Shown here: piece by piece, positions 17,526-23,635 of the stretch
Layout of the letters: each line of letters opens with the position of its first letter
Position numbering within the stretch: position 1 is the stretch's first letter
Assembly (NCBI GenBank): GCA_903927685.1
Contig: CAIYOB010001665.1
Location: forward strand, 1-23,635
Length of the DNA: 23,635 bases
Source: an uncultured Planctomycetaceae bacterium
Lineage (GTDB): Bacteria; Planctomycetota; Planctomycetia; Pirellulales; Pirellulaceae
Reading direction: 5' to 3'
Program-made: the position numbers and the translations under genes
Notes under the pieces: generated by a model
The model's database searches: none
Seen by the model: only the letters and a program-made list of their open reading frames with translations
Told to the model about the DNA's origin: nothing

Positions 17526-18428
17526 ATGCATACCGGTCTGATCTTCAATATCCAGAAGTACTCGTTGCACGATGGGCCGGGGATTCGCACCACGGTGTTC
17601 CTGAAGGGGTGCCCGCTGCGTTGCGGCTGGTGCCATAACCCGGAAAGCCGCTTACCTGAGCCCGAGATTTCCTGGTCCCAGGCCCGCTGCATCCGCTGTG
17701 GTCAATGCCGCGACATCTGCCCGCGGGCCCCTGACCAAAGTCCGGAGACGGCGGCGATCGACCGCCAGCAATGCATTCGCTGCGGACAGTGCGTCGGCGT
17801 TTGCCCGACCGGCGCGCGGGAGTGGATCGGCCGCCCGCGGACGGTTTCCGATGTCCTGGCAGAAATCCTCGAGGATCGCATTTTCTATGACGAATCAAGC
17901 GGAGGCGTGACGTTATCGGGCGGCGAGCCGCTGATGCAGCCGGAATTTGCCGCTGAATTGCTCGCAGCCTGCCGGGCCGAAGGTCTGCACACGGCCGTGG
18001 ATACCTGCGGGTACGGCCGCCGCGAGGATCTGCTGGCCCTGGCGACCTGGACGGATCTGTTCCTGTACGACGTGAAAATCTTGGACGACAGTCGCCATCG
18101 GCAGTACACCGGCGTGTCGAACGGCGTTATCCTAGAGAACCTGCGGGCCTTGTGCGAACGGGGGGCCAAGGTCTGGATCCGGGTCCCCGTGATCCCCGGT
18201 TTCAACGACGATCCTGGCGACATCGAGGCGACGGCCGCTTGGGTGGCGTCCCTGGGCAGCGTCCAGCGGATCCATTTGATCCCCTATCACGCCCTGGGAA
18301 CGAACAAGGCGGAACGGGTGGGCTTGGCGCCCGCCGCGACAGATATCGCTCCGCCGTCGGACGAGCGGATGAGGGCCCTGGCCGAACGGGCGCGGGGCCA
18401 TGGACTTGCAGTCAAAATTGGTGGTTGA
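17526..18428 (+). CDS. Glycyl radical enzyme activating enzyme (radical SAM, PflA/HypD-activase type)
   Basis: It uses S-adenosylmethionine and a [4Fe-4S] cluster to place the glycyl radical on the enzyme encoded next. The 301-residue protein has the radical SAM motif C29-x3-C33-x2-C36 (GCPLRCGWCHNPE). Two ferredoxin-type four-cysteine sets follow (C55, C58, C61, C65 and C83, C86, C89, C93), which bind two more clusters as in activases of dehydratase-type glycyl radical enzymes. SGGEPLMQPE marks the SAM-binding region, and the TIM-barrel end includes IHLIPYHALGTNKAERVGL. ATG 17526 is chosen because MHTGLIFNIQKYSLHDGPG is the usual family start; no Shine-Dalgarno site is visible before it, and an in-frame TTG at 17472 would add 18 unlike residues. 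The next start is 5 bases after its stop. Confidence 0.93.
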   Translation: MHTGLIFNIQKYSLHDGPGIRTTVFLKGCPLRCGWCHNPESRLPEPEISWSQARCIRCGQCRDICPRAPDQSPETAAIDRQQCIRCGQCVGVCPTGAREWIGRPRTVSDVLAEILEDRIFYDESSGGVTLSGGEPLMQPEFAAELLAACRAEGLHTAVDTCGYGRREDLLALATWTDLFLYDVKILDDSRHRQYTGVSNGVILENLRALCERGAKVWIRVPVIPGFNDDPGDIEATAAWVASLGSVQRIHLIPYHALGTNKAERVGLAPAATDIAPPSDERMRALAERARGHGLAVKIGG

Positions 18429-18433
18429 GTTTT

Positions 18434-20794
18434 ATGAATGAAAGAACAGCCCGGCTGCGGCAGGCGAGTCTGGCGGCCCAGCCCCGAATTACCCACGAAC
18501 GAGCCAGTCTGCTGACGGAGTTTTATCAGGCCCACGACGGCAAGTACTCGATCCCCGTGATGCGGGCCAAGTCGTTTCTGTACTTGTGCGAGCACAAGAC
18601 AATCTATCTGGGCGACGAGGAGCTGATCGTCGGCGAACGCGGTCCGGAACCGAAGGCCGTCCCCACGTACCCCGAACTGACCTGCCACTCGGTCGAGGAC
18701 CTGCGAATTCTGAATTCCCGTCCCAAGACGTGCTACGCGGTGGACGACCAGACGCTGCGGGTCTACGGCCAGCAGATCGTCCCATACTGGCGGGACCGCA
18801 GCATGCGGGACAAGATCTTTGCGGCGATGTCCGACGAGTGGATCGAGGCCTACGAAGCCGGGCTGTACACCGAGTTCATGGAACAGCGGGCGCCCGGGCA
18901 CACGGTTCTGGACGACAAGATCTACCGCCGCGGGATGATGGACTTCAAACGCGAAATCTGCGCGGCGATTGCGGCGTTGGATTTCGTCGGCGATCCGCGG
19001 GCCTACGAGAAACGGGAACAGCTGACCGCGATGGACATCGCCTGCGATGCGGTGATCCTGTTCGCCGAGCGGCATGCGAAGCTGGCCGAAGAAATGGCGG
19101 CAGAGGAAGCCGACCCGGTCCGCAAGGCCGAGTTGGAGAAGATCGCTGACGTCTGTCGCCACGTGCCGGCCCACGCCCCGCGGGATTTTCACGAAGCGCT
19201 GCAGGCTTACTGGTTCTGCCACCTGGCCGTGATCACGGAACTGAACGGCTGGGATTCGTTCAGTCCGGGGCACTTGGATCAGCACTTGATTCCCTTCTAC
19301 CGCCAGGGCCTGGCCGATGGCTCGCTGACGCCGGAGCAGGCTCGCGAGTTGCTGGAAGCCTTCTTCGTCAAGTTCAACAACCACACCGCACCGCCGAAAG
19401 TCGGCGTCACGGCGGCGGAGAGCGGGACGTATACGGACTTTGCCAACATCAACCTGGCCGGTCTGCTGCCCGATGGCCGCGACGGCTCGAACGAAGTCAC
19501 CCACGTGCTGCTGGACATCATCGACGAGATGCACTTGCTGCAGCCCAGCAGTAATCTGCAGCTGTCGCGGAAGACTCCGGACGCGGTCCTGAAGCATGCC
19601 CTGCGGGTGATCCGCAACGGTTATGGATTTCCCTCGATCTTCAACGCGGACGCGGTGATCGAAGAGCAGGTACGACAAGGCAAGACGCTGGAAGATGCCC
19701 GCCAGGGCGGCTGCAGCGGCTGTGTCGAGACCGGCGCGTTCGGCAAAGAAGCGTACATCCTGACCGGATACTTCAACCTGGTCAAAGTCCTGGAATTGGC
19801 CTTGCACGACGGCGTCGATCCGCGGACCGGCAAGCAGCTCGGTCCGCAGACCGGTGCTCCCGGCAGCCTGCGGACGTTCGACGACGTGTTCGCCGCGTTC
19901 CGCCGCCAGTTCGAGCACTTCCTGGAGATCAAGATCGCCGGCAACCAGGTCATTGAGCAGATGTACGCCCGCTTGATGCCCGCGCCGTTCCTGTCGGTGA
20001 TCACCGACGATTGCATTCGCAAGGGCCAGGACTACAACGCCGGCGGAGCCCGCTATAACCACACGTTCATTCAATTCGTCGGCATCGGCAGCTTGACGGA
20101 CAGCCTGGCGGCGATCCGGCAACTGGCGTTCGACGACAACGAGTTGGGCCTCGAGCAACTGGTCGCCGCACTGGACGCGGATTTCGCCGACCAGGAGCCG
20201 TTGCGGCAGAGATTGTTGCATCGCACGCACAAGTACGGCAACGACGACGCGTATGCAGACGAGCTGATGGTCCGCGCGTTCGACATGATCGTGGAGCAGG
20301 TGGACGGCCGGCCGAACACGAAGGGTGGGGGCTATCAAGTCGAAATGCTGCCCACGACCTGCCATGTCTATTTCGGCTCGGTGACCGGCGCCACGCCCGA
20401 CGGCCGCAAGGCAGGGGTGGCTCTGTCCGAAGGCATCTCGCCGGTCCAGGGCGCCGATCGCCGCGGGCCGACCGCGGTGGTCAAGTCGGCGGCCAAGATG
20501 GACCACCTGAAGACCGGCGGAACGCTGCTGAATATGAAAGTGACACCCGCCCTGTTGCAGGACGAGACGGGCATCGAGCGGTTGTGCCAGCTGGTCCGCA
20601 GCTATTTCAAGCTGGACGGGCATCACGTCCAGTTCAACGTGGTGACGGCGGCGACGCTGCGCCAGGCGCAGGCCCAGCCGGAGGCGCACCGCGACCTGAT
20701 CGTGCGCGTCGCCGGGTACAGCGACTATTTCTGCGACTTGTCGCTGGAACTGCAGGAAGAGATCATCGCACGCACGGAACATACGGTGATATAG
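18434..20794 (+). CDS. Glycyl radical enzyme, HypD-like (candidate trans-4-hydroxy-L-proline dehydratase)
   Basis: This 786-residue glycyl radical enzyme has the catalytic cysteine and base in GGCSGCVETGAFGKE (C430, E432) and the radical glycine in VRVAGYSDYF (G761). The C-to-G distance (331 residues) equals that of the Clostridioides difficile HypD as I recall it (C434, G765). With a constant offset of four, the other recalled HypD pocket residues are also present: F148, H156, D274, S330, D335, F336, Y446 and T641. HypD dehydrates hydroxyproline to pyrroline-5-carboxylate under anoxia. The cysteine-glutamate pair excludes pyruvate formate-lyase, which has Cys-Cys. The start is ATG 18434, although the frame is open further upstream inside the activase. 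No proC-type reductase follows; a URO-D-like gene and a kinase do, so a related but different dehydratase or lyase is possible. Confidence 0.85.
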   Translation: MNERTARLRQASLAAQPRITHERASLLTEFYQAHDGKYSIPVMRAKSFLYLCEHKTIYLGDEELIVGERGPEPKAVPTYPELTCHSVEDLRILNSRPKTCYAVDDQTLRVYGQQIVPYWRDRSMRDKIFAAMSDEWIEAYEAGLYTEFMEQRAPGHTVLDDKIYRRGMMDFKREICAAIAALDFVGDPRAYEKREQLTAMDIACDAVILFAERHAKLAEEMAAEEADPVRKAELEKIADVCRHVPAHAPRDFHEALQAYWFCHLAVITELNGWDSFSPGHLDQHLIPFYRQGLADGSLTPEQARELLEAFFVKFNNHTAPPKVGVTAAESGTYTDFANINLAGLLPDGRDGSNEVTHVLLDIIDEMHLLQPSSNLQLSRKTPDAVLKHALRVIRNGYGFPSIFNADAVIEEQVRQGKTLEDARQGGCSGCVETGAFGKEAYILTGYFNLVKVLELALHDGVDPRTGKQLGPQTGAPGSLRTFDDVFAAFRRQFEHFLEIKIAGNQVIEQMYARLMPAPFLSVITDDCIRKGQDYNAGGARYNHTFIQFVGIGSLTDSLAAIRQLAFDDNELGLEQLVAALDADFADQEPLRQRLLHRTHKYGNDDAYADELMVRAFDMIVEQVDGRPNTKGGGYQVEMLPTTCHVYFGSVTGATPDGRKAGVALSEGISPVQGADRRGPTAVVKSAAKMDHLKTGGTLLNMKVTPALLQDETGIERLCQLVRSYFKLDGHHVQFNVVTAATLRQAQAQPEAHRDLIVRVAGYSDYFCDLSLELQEEIIARTEHTVI

Positions 20795-20804
20795 AAAGGC
20801 CATC

Positions 20805-21875
20805 ATGGCGGAACTGACTTCGGTCGAACGAGTGTTGCGGGTATTGCGGAACGAGGAGCCCGATCGGATTCCGCACTTCGAGTGGATCATCGATCACCGG
20901 GTCCGCGAGGCGATCATTCCCGGCTGCAGTATGGAAGAGTTCACCGTGCGGATGGGCTTGGACGCCATCCTGACCGGCCCGGACTTCCGCAAGCAGCAGA
21001 TCGACGACCAGCGTTACCGGAACGAATGGGGCGTGGTCAGCCAGTACACGGCCGAGGAGCACAGTGTGCCGGTCGAGGCGCCCATCCAGACGCAGGAGGA
21101 CTTGGCGCACTACACGCCGCCCGATCCGCACGCGCCGGGTCGCTACGCCAGCCTGGAGCGGTTGGTGAAAAAGTACAAAGGCAAGCTGGCGATCGGCGTG
21201 CACCTGAATGACGTGTTTTCCATTCCCCGCTACCTGATCGGCTACGAGGGTGTGCTGATGGCCCTGGCGGCGGACAAGGACCTGGTCCGCAAGCTGGTGG
21301 CGATGTCGGTCGAGATCAACATGGAGATGGCTCACGAGGTCGCCCGCCGCGGCGCGGACTTCGTGTTCACCGGCGATGACTACGCGTCGACGACCGGCCC
21401 GCTGATGTCGCCCGCCACGTTTCGCGAGTTGTTCGCGGGACCCTTGAAGCAAGTCGTCACCGAATTCAAGCAGCAGGGCTTGCCCGTGATCAAGCACACG
21501 GACGGGAATATTATGGCACTGCTGGACATGATACTCGATTCGGGCATCGATTGCCTCGATCCGATCGACCCGGTCGCCGGGATGGACATCGGCCAGCTGA
21601 AACGGGACTACGGCCACCGCGTGGCGCTCAAGGGCAACGTCGACTGTGCCCACACGCTGACCTTTGGCAACGAAGAAGCCACGGTCCGCGAAACCAAGGA
21701 AGTGATCCGCAAAGCGGCTGGCGGCGGCGGGTTGATCCTGTCTTCCAGCAACAGCATCCACTCGTCCGTCAAGCCGGGGAATTACCTGGCCATGTGGAAC
21801 GCGATCCGGATGTACGGCAAGTACCCGATCTCGCTGGATACCTGGGGCGGCGATACAGGAAATACGTTTGCGTAA
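20805..21875 (+). CDS. Uroporphyrinogen decarboxylase-fold protein (URO-D-like, non-hem)
   Basis: This 356-residue protein is of the URO-D superfamily, which includes HemE and the corrinoid methyltransferases MtaA/MtbA. The TIM-barrel motifs visible are RVLRVLRNEEPDRIPHFEW (8-26), VFTGDDYASTTGPLMSP (187-203), IKHTDGNI (229-236) and ALKGNVD (274-280). HemE-type Arg motifs for porphyrin binding are not seen at the N-terminus. Where MtaA has H-x-C for zinc, this has H231-T-D233, and the distal cysteine region reads LSSSNSIHSSVKPGN. It therefore lacks the usual zinc-thiolate site and belongs to an uncharacterised subgroup. AGAAAGG at 20793-20799 precedes ATG 20805, ten bases after the radical enzyme stop. 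Function unknown; a role in processing the radical enzyme's substrate or product is inferred from context only. Confidence 0.85.
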   Translation: MAELTSVERVLRVLRNEEPDRIPHFEWIIDHRVREAIIPGCSMEEFTVRMGLDAILTGPDFRKQQIDDQRYRNEWGVVSQYTAEEHSVPVEAPIQTQEDLAHYTPPDPHAPGRYASLERLVKKYKGKLAIGVHLNDVFSIPRYLIGYEGVLMALAADKDLVRKLVAMSVEINMEMAHEVARRGADFVFTGDDYASTTGPLMSPATFRELFAGPLKQVVTEFKQQGLPVIKHTDGNIMALLDMILDSGIDCLDPIDPVAGMDIGQLKRDYGHRVALKGNVDCAHTLTFGNEEATVRETKEVIRKAAGGGGLILSSSNSIHSSVKPGNYLAMWNAIRMYGKYPISLDTWGGDTGNTFA

Positions 21876-21890
21876 GTGTGGAGGCCCGTC

Positions 21891-23429
21891 ATGGACTACC
21901 TCGTCGGCATCGACCTCGGATCGACCAATCTGAAAGCGATCGTATACGACGCCACGGGCCGCGTGGCCGCTCGCGCCAGCCGGCCCACGCAGCGGTTCAA
22001 TCCGGATCCCCAGCGCCCGCAATGGGCGATCTGGAAGCCGGAGCAGATCTGGGGCGGCGTAGCGGAGTCGCTGCGCGAGGCGGTCGGCCAGCTGGACGAT
22101 CCCACGCAGATCCGCGGCGTGGCGGTCACCGGCATGGGCATGGACGGCGTACCGTTGGACGAGCAGGGCCGTTGGCTGTATCCGTTCATCTCCTGGCACT
22201 GCCCCCGCACCGAGCCGCAGCACAAATGGTGGCTGGAACACGTCGGCGCCGAGCGGCAGTTCGCCATCGGCGGCAACCAGATCTGGGTCTTCAACACGGT
22301 CCTGCGGATCCTGTGGATGATGGAAAACGAGCCGCAGATCCTGGCTCGGACGCACAAGTGGGTCCTGATCGAGGACTTTGTCAACTTCATGCTGTGCGGC
22401 GCGCTGGCGACGGACTACAGCATGGCGTCGACGACGCTGCTGTTCGACCAGCGGCGGCAGGTCTGGTCGGACGAACTGGTCGCCGCCTCGGGCATTCGCC
22501 GCGACCTGCTGTGCGATCCGCACCCCAGCGGTACGGTGTTGGGCCAGGTCCACGCCGCCGCCGCGGAAACGACGGGCCTGCCCGTCGGCACGCCGGTCGT
22601 CCTGGGCGGCCACGATTACCTGTGCGGCGCGCTGCCGACGGGCGCGTTCCGTCCCGGCGTGGTCAGCGACGTGACCGGGACCTGGGAGATGGTCGTGGCA
22701 GCCATTCCGGAGCCGGTCTTGACGCCCGCCGTCCGCGAGATGGGCATCCTGGTCGACTCGCACGTCGCCCCCGGCATGTGGGCCGTGATGGGGGCTACCG
22801 TGGCGGCTGACCAGTTGGAGTGGTTCCGCCGCGAGTACGGCCAGTCGGAGCGGTTGCGGGCCGAGCAGGAAGGCGGCGTCGACTGGGACTACCTGATGCA
22901 GGCTGCGGCCGAATCGCCGCCGGGCGCTCACGGCTGCCTGTTCCTGCCGCACATGTCCGGCAGTCACTGTCCGGTCGTCGATCATCGCTCTCTGGGCGCG
23001 TTCGCCGGGCTGCGAAACATCACGACCAAGGGCGACATGCTGCGGGCGATCATCGAGGGCTTGGATTACCAGTTCCTGCAAGTCGTCCGCGGTCTGGAGC
23101 ACGGGCTGGGCGTCCAACCGGAGACGATCGTCGCCATCGGCGGAGCGATCCACAACCAGTTCTGGATGCAGAACAAGGCCGACGTGGTCGGCAAGCCGAT
23201 TGCGGTGCCGGAGATCGAAGAAGCGGTGGTGTTGGGCGCGGCCCTGCTGGCCGGCATCGGCGTCGGCGTCTACCGGGATGTCGCCGACGCGTACGCCCAG
23301 GTGCACCGGCCGGGACGCGTGTACGAGCCCGACCCGGCGCTCAACGCCCGTTACCGCGAATGGTTTGCAGTGTTCGAGACTTTATATCCCGCCCTCAAGG
23401 ACACCCACGCGGCGATCGCGTCGGCTTGA
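21891..23429 (+). CDS. FGGY-family carbohydrate kinase
   Basis: It transfers phosphate from ATP to a sugar or polyol. The 512-residue protein has the N-terminal phosphate-binding loop GIDLGSTNLKAIVYD (6-20) and the catalytic aspartate in GGHDYLCGAL (D242). A glycine-threonine motif follows in SDVTGTWEM, and the C-terminal FGGY signature spans AIGGAIHNQFWMQNKADVVG and EIEEAVVLGAALLAG. Length and domain order are normal for the xylulose/fuculose/ribulose kinase group, but the substrate-pocket residues do not let me name the sugar. GGAGG (21880-21884) precedes ATG 21891 at good spacing; an upstream in-frame GTG (21876) overlaps this site and is unlikely. It closes the four-gene cluster, 15 bases after the URO-D-like gene. 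Confidence 0.92.
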   Translation: MDYLVGIDLGSTNLKAIVYDATGRVAARASRPTQRFNPDPQRPQWAIWKPEQIWGGVAESLREAVGQLDDPTQIRGVAVTGMGMDGVPLDEQGRWLYPFISWHCPRTEPQHKWWLEHVGAERQFAIGGNQIWVFNTVLRILWMMENEPQILARTHKWVLIEDFVNFMLCGALATDYSMASTTLLFDQRRQVWSDELVAASGIRRDLLCDPHPSGTVLGQVHAAAAETTGLPVGTPVVLGGHDYLCGALPTGAFRPGVVSDVTGTWEMVVAAIPEPVLTPAVREMGILVDSHVAPGMWAVMGATVAADQLEWFRREYGQSERLRAEQEGGVDWDYLMQAAAESPPGAHGCLFLPHMSGSHCPVVDHRSLGAFAGLRNITTKGDMLRAIIEGLDYQFLQVVRGLEHGLGVQPETIVAIGGAIHNQFWMQNKADVVGKPIAVPEIEEAVVLGAALLAGIGVGVYRDVADAYAQVHRPGRVYEPDPALNARYREWFAVFETLYPALKDTHAAIASA

Positions 23430-23474
23430 GTTTCCGTCCGCGCCCCTGTCGCAGCGATCACGAAATAGCTCCTT

Positions 23475-23494
23475 CGCCCCGGTACTCCGGGGCG
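23475..23494. terminator. GC-rich hairpin after the kinase gene (possible terminator or repeat)
   Basis: CGCCCCGG-TACT-CCGGGGCG is a perfect 8-base-pair stem with a 4-base loop, 45 bases after the kinase stop. There is no T run, so a classic intrinsic terminator is not shown. It is followed by GTCTGGGGTGAGGGGCAAAC (23498-23517), a combination that looks like a dispersed planctomycete intergenic repeat. The gap holds no other gene. Confidence 0.45.
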
Positions 23495-23549
23495 AGGTCT
23501 GGGGTGAGGGGCAAACCGGCAAGTTGCGAAGTCATTGCGAGGGGAGGGC

Positions 23550-23635
23550 ATGAACAACGCGATGCGCGCGTTCGCTGGCGTTCTGTGGGGCACGCTCTGC
23601 CTCGCGGCAGTGACGTTGGTCTGCGCCGCGGAGCC
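23550..23635 (+). CDS. N-terminus of an exported protein (cut by window edge)
   Basis: Twenty-eight codons are visible from ATG 23550, preceded by a strong ribosome binding site (GAGGGGAGGG, 23539-23548). The sequence starts MNNAMRAFAGVLWGTLCLAA and continues VTLVCAAE, a clear Sec signal peptide: one Arg, a hydrophobic core, and a likely cleavage after C-A-A or nearby. The mature part lies outside the window, so no function can be given. An exported protein next to a sugar kinase could be a glycosidase or binding protein, but that is a guess. Confidence 0.7.
   Translation, partial: MNNAMRAFAGVLWGTLCLAAVTLVCAAE

Noticed and set aside
18152..18433. N-terminal extension of the radical enzyme frame into the activase gene
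   Set aside because: The extension lies within the activase coding sequence in another frame and reads as low-complexity Arg/Gly. The family N-terminus matches ATG 18434.
18434..20794. Pyruvate formate-lyase or choline TMA-lyase as the identity of the radical enzyme
   Set aside because: Pyruvate formate-lyase needs adjacent Cys-Cys, absent here. Choline lyase has GCVEP rather than GCVET, and no microcompartment genes are nearby.
20763..23306. An 847-codon open frame on the minus strand opposite the URO-D-like and kinase genes
   Set aside because: It is a shadow of two well-supported + strand genes and contains no recognisable motif.

Overview
The window is about 23.6 kb of GC-rich bacterial DNA, densely coding and mostly on the + strand. 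It reads like a planctomycete, probably near the Pirellulales, although no rRNA is present to confirm this. The hints are an ATP synthase a subunit with a long soluble insert, b and c subunits with signal-peptide-like starts, frequent GTG/TTG starts, and the overall gene mix. An oxygen-sensitive 2-oxoacid:ferredoxin oxidoreductase and a glycyl radical enzyme with its activase suggest that the organism lives, at least part of the time, without oxygen.

Layout. (1) 1-242: the end of a small membrane protein. (2) 280-10042: a promoter-like site, then a complete F-type ATP synthase operon (atpZ-like, atpI, atpB, atpE, atpF, atpH, atpA, atpG, atpD, atpC), followed closely by two histidine-biosynthesis genes, hisI and hisG. 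(3) 10043-10557: a non-coding stretch with an inverted repeat. (4) 10558-15367: a fused gamma-alpha and a beta subunit of a 2-oxoacid:ferredoxin oxidoreductase, followed 3 bp later by a membrane histidine kinase and then a stand-alone receiver protein. (5) 15525-17395, minus strand: a PPP-type metallophosphatase, a frame-disrupted fragment, and a PHB-depolymerase-like serine esterase. (6) 17526-23429: a tight four-gene cluster of glycyl radical activase, glycyl radical enzyme, URO-D-like protein and FGGY carbohydrate kinase. (7) 23550-end: the start of an exported protein.

How the genes work together. The ATP synthase genes encode a whole F1Fo machine, and its c subunit looks proton-coupled. 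HisG, which consumes ATP, and HisI may be co-expressed with it. The oxidoreductase genes probably share a transcript with a two-component pair that could sense redox or metabolic state.

The most interesting part is the last cluster. Its glycyl radical enzyme carries, at matching spacing, the active-site residues I recall for trans-4-hydroxy-L-proline dehydratase (HypD). Its neighbours, however, are a URO-D-fold protein lacking the usual zinc cysteines and a sugar kinase, not the pyrroline-5-carboxylate reductase usually paired with HypD. This may be a poorly described anaerobic pathway, or a hydroxyproline pathway coupled to breakdown of glycosylated substrates. The substrate assignments are inference.
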